A stretch of DNA of 7,336 bases from Rhodospirillales bacterium (lineage in GTDB: Bacteria > Pseudomonadota > Alphaproteobacteria > Rhodospirillales > JAPHTL01): assembly GCA_026193355.1 (NCBI GenBank), contig JAPHTL010000011.1:1-7336 (forward strand), written 5' to 3'. Every line of letters starts with the position of its first letter. The stretch's first letter is position 1. Below, piece by piece: positions 1-6,576 of this stretch. Below the pieces are notes generated by a model. That model made no database searches. It was not told where the DNA came from and saw only the letters and a list, made by a program, of their open reading frames with translations. A program made the position numbers and the translations under genes.

Positions 1-2562
1 CGGTTGATCCGTCTTGTATGGGAAAACCTGAAGCTCATAATGCAGCTTGTTTATGGAGAACTCGGCCTGAAATGCGCGATCATGTTCACTGACTGCCTTC
101 ACCTGATCCAGGAATCCGTCAAATTCAAAACGCATCGATACCGAGGCCAGATTCTGCATGGATATGGCTGGGTCAATCTTGAAGAAATCCTTGGCGCGGT
201 CGTTTTGCCGACGAATGGTCAGGTCCTTGTCCACCACGATGGTCGCCAGGTTCGAACTGTTCTGGATGTTTTCCATATCATCCATGGCTTCCGCCAGTTC
301 GTGCGTACGAAGGGACAGCTCGTCGTTGACGGTGGTTAGTTCTTCGTTGGTTGCCTGCAATTCTTCGTTCGACGTTTCCAGTTCCTCGTTCGAGGCCTGA
401 AGCTCCTCGTTCGCAGCCTGCGATTCCTCGTTCATGGACTGGAGCTCTTCGTTCGATGTCTCCAGTTCCTCGATCACCGTTTGCAGGCTTTCGCGGGTCA
501 TGGTCAGTTCATGTTCAAGCTCGGCAATGCGTGTTTCCGCCGCTTCGTCCATATCGTCGATGATGGCCGAGCCCGATGCGCGCACCTGGGCCGGCTCGAA
601 GCTGACCAGAACCAGATTTTCGCCAAAGGTTTTTGAATCGATGGGCCGCACGGCCGTCTTGAACATCTGTTCCTCGCCGTTGATGTTCAGAGGAACGGGG
701 TGGGTGTAGGTGGTCTCGCGGCTGCGCACCACCTTTTGGATGATGGCGCGCAATTCCGTACGCAAAGGGTGGTGGATGATGGAAAACATGCTGAAATCCG
801 CCTTGCCGGGTTTCAGCTGCATGAACGGCGTCACATCGCCATAAAATTCCACGATGGCCCCGTCTTCCGATACCAGAACACTGGGCGGGGCGTAGGCATT
901 GAACAAGACATTCCGACCTGGATCGATCGGCAATTCTTTCTCATTGGCCTTGGAGCTCGCCATCTGGCGGCGGCTCGGTAATGCGGCAAGCGGAGTCCCC
1001 GACAAGGTCGATGGCATGGCCGAGGGAACGTCGCGCTTGCGGAACAGCTTCAGCTTGCGGTTGATGTCGGCAAACAGGTTCGTGTTCTGCCCCACGGATT
1101 CCGACTGTCCCAGGAACAACACACCCTCGGGGTTGAGGGCGTAGTGGAAAATGCGAAATACCTTTTCCTGCAGGCCGGTCTTGAAATAGATCAGCAGGTT
1201 GCGACAAGTGATTGCATCAACGCGGACAAACGGCGGGTCCTGCACCAGATCCTGGTTGGCGAACACGACCATATCGCGAATTTTTCGATCGACCTGAAAG
1301 AAGCGGTCCTTGGGCAGGAAGTATTTATGCAGAATGCGGGTATCGAGATTTTCGATGGATGTTTCCGGATACAGTCCCTTGCGACCGAATTGCGTTGCCT
1401 GGGGATTCACGTCGGTGGCGAAAACCTGAACCTTGTAACTGTCCAGCTTGTTGCCCAGTTCCTCAGCCAGAATAATGGCGATGGAATAGGCTTCTTCGCC
1501 AGTGGCGCAACCCGGCACCCAGATGCGGATATCATCGCCGGGCTTTTTTGATTTCAGTGCTTCGCGGATAACTTCGCGAAAGGCTTCGAAGGCCTCCTTG
1601 TCACGAAAGAACGAGGTGACACAAATCAGGAAGTTGGTGGCCAGGGCTTCCAGTTCGCCGGGTTTTTCTTCGGAAAATTTGACGTACTGCGCCAGGTCGG
1701 ACATCTGCAGTACGGCCATGCGCCGCTCAATTTGCCGGGTAATTGTGGATTCTTTGTAATTGGAGAAATCCATACGGGTGCGCCCGTAAATATTCTTTAC
1801 GATGCTTTCCACCGGGCTTGCCGGGTCCTGATTGGTGTCCTCTCCGGTGACCTTGACGCGTGGGCGCACCACAATCGACGCCAGTTGCGACGCGATGTCG
1901 GCAGGCGGCAGGATCAGGTCGACCCCGGCCTTGATCGCCGATTGGGGCATGCTGTCATATTTGGCGGTTTCCGGCTCCTGGGCAATGCAGATTCCACCGG
2001 CCGCGTTGATGGCGCGGATACCGTGCGATCCGTCCGAACCGGTGCCCGACATCACGATGCCGATGGCGCGCTCGCCCATTTCTTCCGCCATGGACGAAAA
2101 CAGATAATCGACCGACGGCTTGGCGCCTATGTCGGAGAGGGGTTTGCGCAGGCGCAGCTTACCCCCCTTCACAAATACGTCACTGTTTGGCGGGCCGACG
2201 TAAACGGTATCCGCCTTTGGCACCATGCCGTCCTTGACCTCATGCACTGTCAGCTGGGTTTCACGCGACAGCAGATCAACCATCATCGAGCGGTGCTGAG
2301 GCGACATGTGCTGCGCCACCACATACGCCATGTTGACGTTCTTCGGCAGTTCGGCGACGAACAGACGCAATGCCTCCAGACCGCCGGCCGACGCGCCGAT
2401 GCCCGCAAGCACCAGTTTGTGACTTGCAACAGACCGTCGGCGCTTTGGTTTGGTGGGTGTTCCGGGTTGTGCGGATGTCGCAGCAGACTCCGCCGGTTTT
2501 TTCGATCGCGGCGCTTTTTTTCGTGGCGCTCTTTTTGGTGAATTTTCTTGTTTGGCGCTCAA
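1..2562 (-). CDS. CheB methylesterase / CheR methyltransferase / PAS fusion protein, C-terminus beyond the window
   Basis: Cytoplasmic signalling protein joining the two receptor-modifying activities of chemotaxis: glutamyl-ester demethylation (CheB) and SAM-dependent methylation (CheR). Reading the minus strand gives 854 codons with no stop. In order: a Lys/Arg/Pro-rich tail (1-49); a CheB domain (about 50-235) with GASAGG nucleophile Ser58, His85 in AQHM and Asp177 in GSDG, matching the Ser-His-Asp triad; the CheR helical domain (about 248-325, TSFFRD at 316-321); the CheR SAM domain (about 340-510, with VPGCATGEEAYS, ATDVN and CRNLLIYF); a PAS-like segment (about 550-658); a long coiled coil (about 668-766); and the start of another PAS domain (about 764 onward). 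There is no N-terminal receiver domain, so control by CheA phosphorylation as in classical CheB is unlikely. The first in-frame ATG is codon 78, inside CheB, so the start must be TTG or GTG; TTG at 2562 was chosen because GAGGG precedes it. TTG at 2580 and GTG at 2412 are alternatives. Family calls are secure; the start is not. A kinase or GGDEF module may follow outside the window. Confidence 0.93.
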   Translation of the reverse strand, partial: MSAKQENSPKRAPRKKAPRSKKPAESAATSAQPGTPTKPKRRRSVASHKLVLAGIGASAGGLEALRLFVAELPKNVNMAYVVAQHMSPQHRSMMVDLLSRETQLTVHEVKDGMVPKADTVYVGPPNSDVFVKGGKLRLRKPLSDIGAKPSVDYLFSSMAEEMGERAIGIVMSGTGSDGSHGIRAINAAGGICIAQEPETAKYDSMPQSAIKAGVDLILPPADIASQLASIVVRPRVKVTGEDTNQDPASPVESIVKNIYGRTRMDFSNYKESTITRQIERRMAVLQMSDLAQYVKFSEEKPGELEALATNFLICVTSFFRDKEAFEAFREVIREALKSKKPGDDIRIWVPGCATGEEAYSIAIILAEELGNKLDSYKVQVFATDVNPQATQFGRKGLYPETSIENLDTRILHKYFLPKDRFFQVDRKIRDMVVFANQDLVQDPPFVRVDAITCRNLLIYFKTGLQEKVFRIFHYALNPEGVLFLGQSESVGQNTNLFADINRKLKLFRKRDVPSAMPSTLSGTPLAALPSRRQMASSKANEKELPIDPGRNVLFNAYAPPSVLVSEDGAIVEFYGDVTPFMQLKPGKADFSMFSIIHHPLRTELRAIIQKVVRSRETTYTHPVPLNINGEEQMFKTAVRPIDSKTFGENLVLVSFEPAQVRASGSAIIDDMDEAAETRIAELEHELTMTRESLQTVIEELETSNEELQSMNEESQAANEELQASNEELETSNEELQATNEELTTVNDELSLRTHELAEAMDDMENIQNSSNLATIVVDKDLTIRRQNDRAKDFFKIDPAISMQNLASVSMRFEFDGFLDQVKAVSEHDRAFQAEFSINKLHYELQVFPYKTDQP
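316..462 (-). repeat. Seven tandem 21-bp units encoding coiled-coil heptads
   Basis: Within the CheB/CheR fusion, codons 701-749 form seven consecutive heptads, each carrying Asn followed by Glu/Asp-Glu and usually Leu (examples: ETSNEEL, QAANEEL, QATNEEL). The Asn residues fall at 704, 711, 718, 725, 732, 739 and 746, exactly seven apart. Codon choice varies between units, so this is an old protein repeat under selection rather than a recent DNA duplication. It forms the helix linking the CheR/PAS part to the downstream PAS domain and probably carries dimerisation or signal transmission. Such NEEL-type helices are common in this fusion family. Confidence 0.85.
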
Positions 2563-2566
2563 AATA

Positions 2567-2571
2567 CCCTC
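2567..2571 (-). promoter_or_regulatory. Ribosome binding site supporting the TTG start of the CheB/CheR fusion
   Basis: On the minus strand GAGGG lies four bases before TTG at 2562, the only reasonably placed purine-rich Shine-Dalgarno match near the candidate starts. It favours TTG 2562 over TTG 2580, whose nearest AGGG is about 12 bases away, and over GTG 2412, which has none. The spacing is on the short side, so the start remains provisional. Confidence 0.45.
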
Positions 2572-2611
2572 GATAGACAAGTCGGCGGGTGCCCTTATGG
2601 CCTACGTCAAA

Positions 2612-2642
2612 CACTTGCAATATTTACCACTAATTGCAAGTG
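2612..2642. promoter_or_regulatory. Perfect 10-bp inverted repeat, candidate operator before the CheB/CheR gene
   Basis: The arms CACTTGCAAT (2612-2621) and ATTGCAAGTG (2633-2642) are perfect reverse complements separated by 11 bases, so the arm centres are 21 bases apart, about two helical turns. This fits binding by a dimeric regulator or two dimers. The repeat lies in the 141-base gap between cobB and the CheB/CheR gene, about 50 bases before the TTG start. A TTGCAA within the arm followed 17 bases later by a poor -10 (TAAGGG, minus strand) is at best a weak promoter. It could instead act as an RNA hairpin in the leader, but the stem is AT-rich and no T-run follows, so a terminator for cobB is less likely. 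Confidence 0.5.
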
Positions 2643-2703
2643 GTTCGAAGCGCCACGGTGCGCCGTTGTCATTGCGTGTGTTTTGAACGAAAACGCGGTG
2701 GAT

Positions 2704-4035
2704 TCAGGCCCGGTCGATCAGGTGGATGAACGACCCAGCGACGGGACCGTTGATGCAACCCGCTGCGCCGAGCACCGCGCCGCGGGCATCGACGGCGGTG
2801 AACAGGGCGTTCGCCGTATATTCGCGCAGGATCGATGCGTAGTGGAATTCGTGTCCCTTGAGGACGGTTCCCGCCTTGCCCAGTGGCGTGTTCGCCTTCA
2901 TCGTCGCCGTGCGATAGCCCAGATGCAGTTTCCGTTGTGCGAAACTGGTTTCCAGCGGCAGCAACCCGGCCATGGCGTGGCGCGCACCATCCGCATCCAC
3001 CAGCCCCTCGCCCAGCACCATGTAGCCCCCGCATTCGCCGAAGATGAAGGCGTTGCGCCCGCCCGCCGCGCGCAGGCCTGACAGGAAGGTCTCGTTACCC
3101 GCCAGTCTTCCGGCGTGCAACTCCGGGTACCCGCCGGGCAGATAGACGGCGTCGGCGTCCCCCGCGGGGGCCTCGTCGGCCAGCGGCGAAAAGAACGACA
3201 GTTCCGCCCCCGCCGCCCGCCAGCCGTCCAGGACATGCGGATAGGAAAAGGCGAAGGCCGCGTCGCGGGCCACGGCGATCCTCTGGCCCAGCGGCGGCAA
3301 CGGTGGTTCGGCCTTTTGCCCGGTTATTGCTGTGGGACGCGCCAGCGCGGTCAGGGCGTCGAGGTCGAGGTGATCGCCGATCCATGCCCCCGCTTCGGTG
3401 AAGAAGGCGTCGAGGTCCGGTGTCTCCATCGCCTGCACAAGGCCCAGATGGCGGCTGGGCAGGGCGAGGCCCGGTTTTTTTGGCAGGCAGCCCAGCACCG
3501 GAACGCCCATCGGTTCGGCGGCGGCGCGCAGGATCGCCTCGTGCCCCGGCCCGCCGATACGGTTGAAGATGACGCCCGCGATGTCGATGTCGGCGCGATA
3601 GGAAAGGAACCCATGCAGGACGGCGGCTGCTGATTCCCCCTGTCCGACCGCGTCGATCACCAGTACTACCGGCCAGCCCAACGCGGCGGCCAGATCGGCG
3701 GTTGATCCGGTGCCGTCCGGTGCGCCGTCGAACAGGCCCATGACGCCCTCGGCCACCACGATCTCGGCATCGTTTCCGGCCTCGGTCGCCAGTGCTGAAA
3801 GCGTTTCGGGGCGCATCGCCCAGGGGTCGAGGTTGCGACATGCGCGACCCGTGGCGGCGGCGTGGAACGCCGGGTCGATATAATCTGGCCCCGCCTTGCA
3901 CGACGAGACCCTTTTGCCTGCGTCGCGCAGACGGCGCAGCAGGGCGAGGGTCACGACCGTCTTGCCGCTGCCCGAAGATGGCGCGGCAATGATCAGGCCG
4001 GGTGTTGATGGCGTGTTATTCATGGCGCGCACCAT
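2704..4035 (-). CDS. cobB: Cobyrinate (or hydrogenobyrinate) a,c-diamide synthase CobB
   Basis: Catalyses ATP- and glutamine-dependent amidation of the a and c side-chain carboxylates of the corrin ring in the cytoplasm. The 443-residue protein has the expected two-domain build. The N-terminal synthetase domain carries the P-loop APSSGSGKT (18-26), GPDYIDP (49-55) and EGVMGLFDG (96-104). The C-terminal class I glutamine amidotransferase domain (about 250-443) carries LPGGYPEL (299-306), nucleophile Cys335 in GECGGYM, GHEFHYA (394-400) and the terminal GSFIH motif with His438. All key residues are present and the length is normal for the family. A TAG lies in frame eight codons upstream and the first ATG after it is at 4035; GAGG sits about 15 bases before it, which is long, and a second ATG at 4023 is possible. 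It is divergent from cbiD. The protein cannot tell whether the substrate is cobyrinate (cobalt-early) or hydrogenobyrinate (cobalt-late). Confidence 0.96.
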   Translation of the reverse strand: MVRAMNNTPSTPGLIIAAPSSGSGKTVVTLALLRRLRDAGKRVSSCKAGPDYIDPAFHAAATGRACRNLDPWAMRPETLSALATEAGNDAEIVVAEGVMGLFDGAPDGTGSTADLAAALGWPVVLVIDAVGQGESAAAVLHGFLSYRADIDIAGVIFNRIGGPGHEAILRAAAEPMGVPVLGCLPKKPGLALPSRHLGLVQAMETPDLDAFFTEAGAWIGDHLDLDALTALARPTAITGQKAEPPLPPLGQRIAVARDAAFAFSYPHVLDGWRAAGAELSFFSPLADEAPAGDADAVYLPGGYPELHAGRLAGNETFLSGLRAAGGRNAFIFGECGGYMVLGEGLVDADGARHAMAGLLPLETSFAQRKLHLGYRTATMKANTPLGKAGTVLKGHEFHYASILREYTANALFTAVDARGAVLGAAGCINGPVAGSFIHLIDRA

Positions 4036-4092
4036 ACACCGGGGCTGTTTCCTCTTCTAGCCAATCGAGGTTCTCCCCCCTACATTGTGGCG
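4036..4092. promoter_or_regulatory. Short divergent control region between cobB and cbiD
   Basis: Only 51-57 bases separate the divergent cobB and cbiD starts, so their promoters must overlap each other or the opposing gene. It is too short for a cobalamin riboswitch, which needs roughly 200 bases. TACATT at 4081-4086 resembles a -10 element for cbiD, and transcription from it would begin at or beside the ATG at 4093, giving a leaderless message. No convincing -35 is present at the expected distance. No good cobB promoter was found on the minus strand. Confidence 0.35.
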
Positions 4093-5172
4093 ATGGATGA
4101 CAAGCCGGAAAACCTCAGAAAGGGCTGGACGACCGGGGCCTGCGCGGCGGCGGCGGCGAAGGCTGCCTGTCGGGCTTTGCTGGGCGGGGCGTTCGACGAT
4201 CCGGTGACCATTACCCTGCCAAAGGGGCAGAGGCCGTCCTTTGCCCTTGAATTGAAGGAAAAAGGAGCGGATTTCGCCCGTGCCGGCGTACGCAAGAATG
4301 CGGGCGATGACCCGGATGTCACCCACAACGCGCTGATCGTCGCCACGGTGCGTCGCGGTGCTGCGGGAACGGGCGTTACCTTCACGGCGGGCGAGGGCGT
4401 CGGCATGGTGACCAAACCGGGCCTGCCCATCGAACCCGGAGAGCCGGCCATCAACCCCGGCCCGCGTGGAATGATCCGCGATGCCATCGCCGGGGTGGCG
4501 GCTGCGTTGAACAATCCATGCGACTTTGAGGTCGAAATTTCGGTCCCCGGCGGTGAAAAACTGGCCGCCGCCACATGGAACCCGCGCCTTGGCATTGTCG
4601 GCGGCATTTCCATCCTCGGCACCACCGGGATCGTCGTGCCCTATTCCTGTTCGGCGTGGATTCATTCAATTCGCAGCGGCATTGACGTTGCAAGGGCGAC
4701 CAACGTGGCCCATATAGCGGGGTGCACGGGTTCCACGTCGGAACGCGGCGTGCGGGAATTGCTCGGCCTGCCCGAGGATGCGCTCATCGACATGGGCGAT
4801 TTTGCGGGCGGCATGCTGAAGTACCTGCGCGACCATCCGGTGCCGCGCCTGACCATCGGCGGCGGGTTCGCCAAGTTGACCAAGCTGGGGCAGGGGGCGA
4901 TGGACCTGCATTCCGGCCGTTCGCAGGTGGATATGGCTAAGCTGGCCCAATGGGCGGCGGATGCCGGGGCGGATGAAGCCCTTTGCGCGGTGATCCGTTC
5001 AGCCAATACGGCGGCCCATGCCTTGTCGCTGGCCTCGGAAAGCGGCGTGCCGCTGGCCGATGCGGTGGCGATGGCGGCGAAGCGGGTGGCGCTGGATGTG
5101 CTGGACGGCGCGCCGGTTCAAATCGAAGTGGCGGTCTTTGACCGCGAAGGAAAACTTGTCGGGAGAACGTGA
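4093..5172 (+). CDS. cbiD: Cobalt-precorrin-5B C1-methyltransferase CbiD
   Basis: SAM-dependent enzyme that methylates C1 of the corrin macrocycle, the step after CobM/CbiF and CbiG in the cobalt-early route; CobF does the equivalent step in the classical cobalt-late route. The 359-residue product has the family hallmarks: the N-terminal LRKGWTTGACAAAAAKAA, then VTHNALI, NPGPRGMI, GGISILGTTGIV, HIAGCTGSTSERG and a Gly-rich GGFAKLTKLGQGAMD followed by LHSGRSQVD. Length is normal and nothing is missing. ATG at 4093 was chosen; GTG at 4087 would add two residues. Neither has a recognisable Shine-Dalgarno sequence (the nearest GAGG is at 4067-4070, too far). It leads a two-gene unit with cobK, six bases or fewer downstream, and is divergent from cobB. 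Confidence 0.95.
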   Translation: MDDKPENLRKGWTTGACAAAAAKAACRALLGGAFDDPVTITLPKGQRPSFALELKEKGADFARAGVRKNAGDDPDVTHNALIVATVRRGAAGTGVTFTAGEGVGMVTKPGLPIEPGEPAINPGPRGMIRDAIAGVAAALNNPCDFEVEISVPGGEKLAAATWNPRLGIVGGISILGTTGIVVPYSCSAWIHSIRSGIDVARATNVAHIAGCTGSTSERGVRELLGLPEDALIDMGDFAGGMLKYLRDHPVPRLTIGGGFAKLTKLGQGAMDLHSGRSQVDMAKLAQWAADAGADEALCAVIRSANTAAHALSLASESGVPLADAVAMAAKRVALDVLDGAPVQIEVAVFDREGKLVGRT

Positions 5173-5177
5173 AGAAC

Positions 5178-5936
5178 ATGAGCGAAGCGAAACGCATTCT
5201 GATACTGGGCGGCACCGAAGAAGCCGCCGAACTGGCGCGCCTTCTTGCCGGTCGTGACGGCATTTCCGTCATTACCTCGCTTTCCGGCGATACGGCGAAC
5301 CCTGCCGAACTGCCGGGCGAGGTTGTGACAGGGGGCTTTGGCGGTTCGGACGGTCTGGCCAAATATTTGCGCGCCGCCGGTATCGATGCGGTGATTGATG
5401 CAACCCATCCCTTCGCCTTGCAAATCTCGCAAAGTGCTGCGGGCGCCTGTTCGGCGACCGGGACGCCGCGCCTGATGCTGGTGCGCCCCGAATGGCAAAA
5501 GCAGGATGGCGACTGGTGGCACATGGCCGAAAACATGGACGAGGCCGCGCGCTTTTCCGAAAAGGCGGGCAACCGCGCTTTGCTGACCGTGGGGAAAAAG
5601 CGCCTGAAGGCGTTCGAGGGCGTCATCGGCACCCATTTTCTGGTGCGCCTGATGGAGTTCCCCGAGGCCGACCTGCCGATCTACGACTATGAAGCCTTCA
5701 TCCAGCGCCCGCCCTTCACGGTGGAAGACGAGATGAAGATCATGCGCGACCACGAAATCGACCTGCTGGTCGCCAAGAACAGCGGGGGCAAGGCGACCTA
5801 TGCCAAGATCGAGGCGGCGCGGGAAATGAAGATTCCAGTGATCATGATCAAACGCCCCCGCCTGCCCGAGGGGGAACGTGTCGAAACCGCGGCCGAAGCG
5901 GCCGAATGGGCGGAGAAGACGCTGTTAGCCGCCTGA
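5178..5936 (+). CDS. cobK: Precorrin-6A reductase CobK/CbiJ
   Basis: NADPH-dependent reductase converting precorrin-6A (or its cobalt form) to precorrin-6B. The 252-residue product starts with a dinucleotide-binding strand and Gly-rich turn (ILILGGTEEA, 7-16), followed by DATHPFA (74-80), a family signature, an LLTVGKK segment in the middle, and KNSGGKATYAKIEAA (200-214) near the end, typical of CobK. Length fits the family. ATG at 5178 lies five bases after the cbiD stop; GTG at 5169 overlaps that stop (GTGA) and would add three residues. GGAG at 5162-5165 is about 12 bases from the ATG but only three from the GTG, so ATG is preferred. Either start implies translational coupling to cbiD. CobK and CbiJ are homologues, so the sequence does not decide between the aerobic and anaerobic routes. 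Confidence 0.95.
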   Translation: MSEAKRILILGGTEEAAELARLLAGRDGISVITSLSGDTANPAELPGEVVTGGFGGSDGLAKYLRAAGIDAVIDATHPFALQISQSAAGACSATGTPRLMLVRPEWQKQDGDWWHMAENMDEAARFSEKAGNRALLTVGKKRLKAFEGVIGTHFLVRLMEFPEADLPIYDYEAFIQRPPFTVEDEMKIMRDHEIDLLVAKNSGGKATYAKIEAAREMKIPVIMIKRPRLPEGERVETAAEAAEWAEKTLLAA

Positions 5937-5981
5937 TCGTTTTACTTCTTTACCTTGTCAGTCTAGGCACTGTTTTAGTAC

Positions 5982-6001
5982 CACAAGAGGCTGTGTTTTT
6001 T
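5982..6001 (+). terminator. Weak candidate terminator after cobK
   Basis: CACA (5982-5985) pairs with TGTG (5992-5995) across a six-base loop and is followed directly by six T residues (5996-6001). The four-bp stem is short for intrinsic termination, so the call is tentative; position, about 45 bases after the cobK stop and before a new promoter, is what supports it. Confidence 0.25.
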
Positions 6002-6022
6002 GCTTTCAGACAATCAGGGTTG

Positions 6023-6036
6023 TTGAAAAATATCAA
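6023..6036. promoter_or_regulatory. FNR/FixK-like binding site before the hemerythrin-like gene
   Basis: TTGAAAAATATCAA matches the consensus TTGAT-N4-ATCAA of the CRP/FNR family (FNR, Anr, FnrL, FixK) at 9 of 10 defined positions. Its centre (6029.5) falls between the -35 and -10 of the promoter at 6023-6051, where a bound regulator should repress. A start near 6071, using the weaker CATAAA at 6058-6063 as -10, would instead place the centre at -41.5, the usual activating position. GGTTG and CAACC (6018-6022 and 6034-6038) extend the dyad with slightly different pairing. Oxygen or redox control is inferred from sequence match only. Confidence 0.5.
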
Positions 6037-6051
6037 CCATTGGTTTATAAA
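6023..6051 (+). promoter_or_regulatory. Sigma70-type promoter for the hemerythrin-like gene
   Basis: TTGAAA (6023-6028) and TATAAA (6046-6051) are separated by exactly 17 bases; each matches the consensus hexamer at five of six positions. Transcription would start near 6058 and leave a leader of about 36 bases before the ATG at 6094. It is the clearest promoter in the window and lies in a stretch visibly richer in A and T than the surrounding genes. Confidence 0.65.
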
Positions 6052-6093
6052 GCGGAACATAAAAAACGCGACTGATTTGGTTCCGGGGGAAGG

Positions 6094-6576
6094 ATGTCCA
6101 TTGAACGCCGTGTGCGGCCTCGTGAGACGCTGATCGATTTCAATATCGACTGTATGCGCACCGGGGCGGAACGCCTCCATGGGATGATCGAGAACCAAGA
6201 AGGTTTCGATTCGATCTACGACCTGTTTTGCAGTCTGAGGGGATTTGTCCTGGAAAGCTTCCGGCAGGAGGAGGCGGAGCTGATGAGCCTTCCTGACGTC
6301 AAGGACGAGGTTTCGGCTCATGTCTTGCGCCACACGAAAACGCACACGACAATCCGGGGCCTTCTTCGCTACTGCGATGACAAGTTCAAGGCACCCGACA
6401 ACTACGGCTCAATGCCTCCCATTCTGGTGGTGGTTCGGGATGTCATCCTCAGGGCAATTCGCGACGAAGATTCCGAGATGATGCGCTTGTTTGATCGCTT
6501 GGAACGCGCCCTCCCCGGACGCCCTGAAGACGACGATATCGAAAGCTGGTCAGGAATTTCCGCCAAACCGCGCTAG
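6094..6576 (+). CDS. Small all-helical protein resembling a hemerythrin that lacks several iron ligands
   Basis: 160-residue protein not assignable with certainty. No signal peptide or membrane segment is evident, so it is probably cytoplasmic. It reads as four amphipathic helices plus a charged tail rich in Asp and Glu. Its landmarks follow the bacteriohemerythrin pattern: ID followed by a helix (18-32), SFRQEEAELM (55-64) for HFxxEExxM, a His cluster at 76, 80 and 84 for HxxxH, and ILRAIRDED (118-126) for WLxxHIxxxD. On this reading Glu59, two of the histidines and Asp126 remain, while the expected histidines are Arg22, Ser55 and Ala121. A normal di-iron oxygen site is therefore unlikely; the protein may be structural, bind one metal, or act in signalling. 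ATG 6094 directly follows a GGGGGAAGG purine run, which is close for a Shine-Dalgarno. The gene has its own promoter and FNR-like box and converges on cobM. A different helical-bundle family cannot be ruled out. Confidence 0.85.
   Translation: MSIERRVRPRETLIDFNIDCMRTGAERLHGMIENQEGFDSIYDLFCSLRGFVLESFRQEEAELMSLPDVKDEVSAHVLRHTKTHTTIRGLLRYCDDKFKAPDNYGSMPPILVVVRDVILRAIRDEDSEMMRLFDRLERALPGRPEDDDIESWSGISAKPR

Noticed and set aside
1619..1623. Cys314 in FLICVTSFFRD of the CheR domain where Asn or Ser is often found
   Set aside because: This position varies in the fusion family and the following TSFFRD and all SAM-binding motifs are intact, so loss of activity is not indicated.
1732..2541. A 269-codon plus-strand open frame opposite the CheB region
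   Set aside because: Its His/Arg-rich product has no recognisable motif and lies antisense to clear CheB and CheR motifs; it is a shadow of GC-rich codons.
2680..2700. GTTTT-GAACG-AAAAC hairpin just after the cobB stop
   Set aside because: The stem is five AT-rich base pairs without a following T-run on the minus strand, too weak to call a terminator.
5885..5910. Two GCGGCCGAA copies near the end of cobK, each containing a CGGCCG palindrome
   Set aside because: They encode the repeated Ala-Ala-Glu of the C-terminal helix in a GC-rich gene and sit inside coding sequence, so codon use explains them.
5960..5975. GGCACTG in the leader stretch, recalling a conserved element of cobalamin riboswitches
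   Set aside because: The element does not match exactly, no B12 box follows, and the next gene is not a cobalamin gene; the space is also too short for the full fold.
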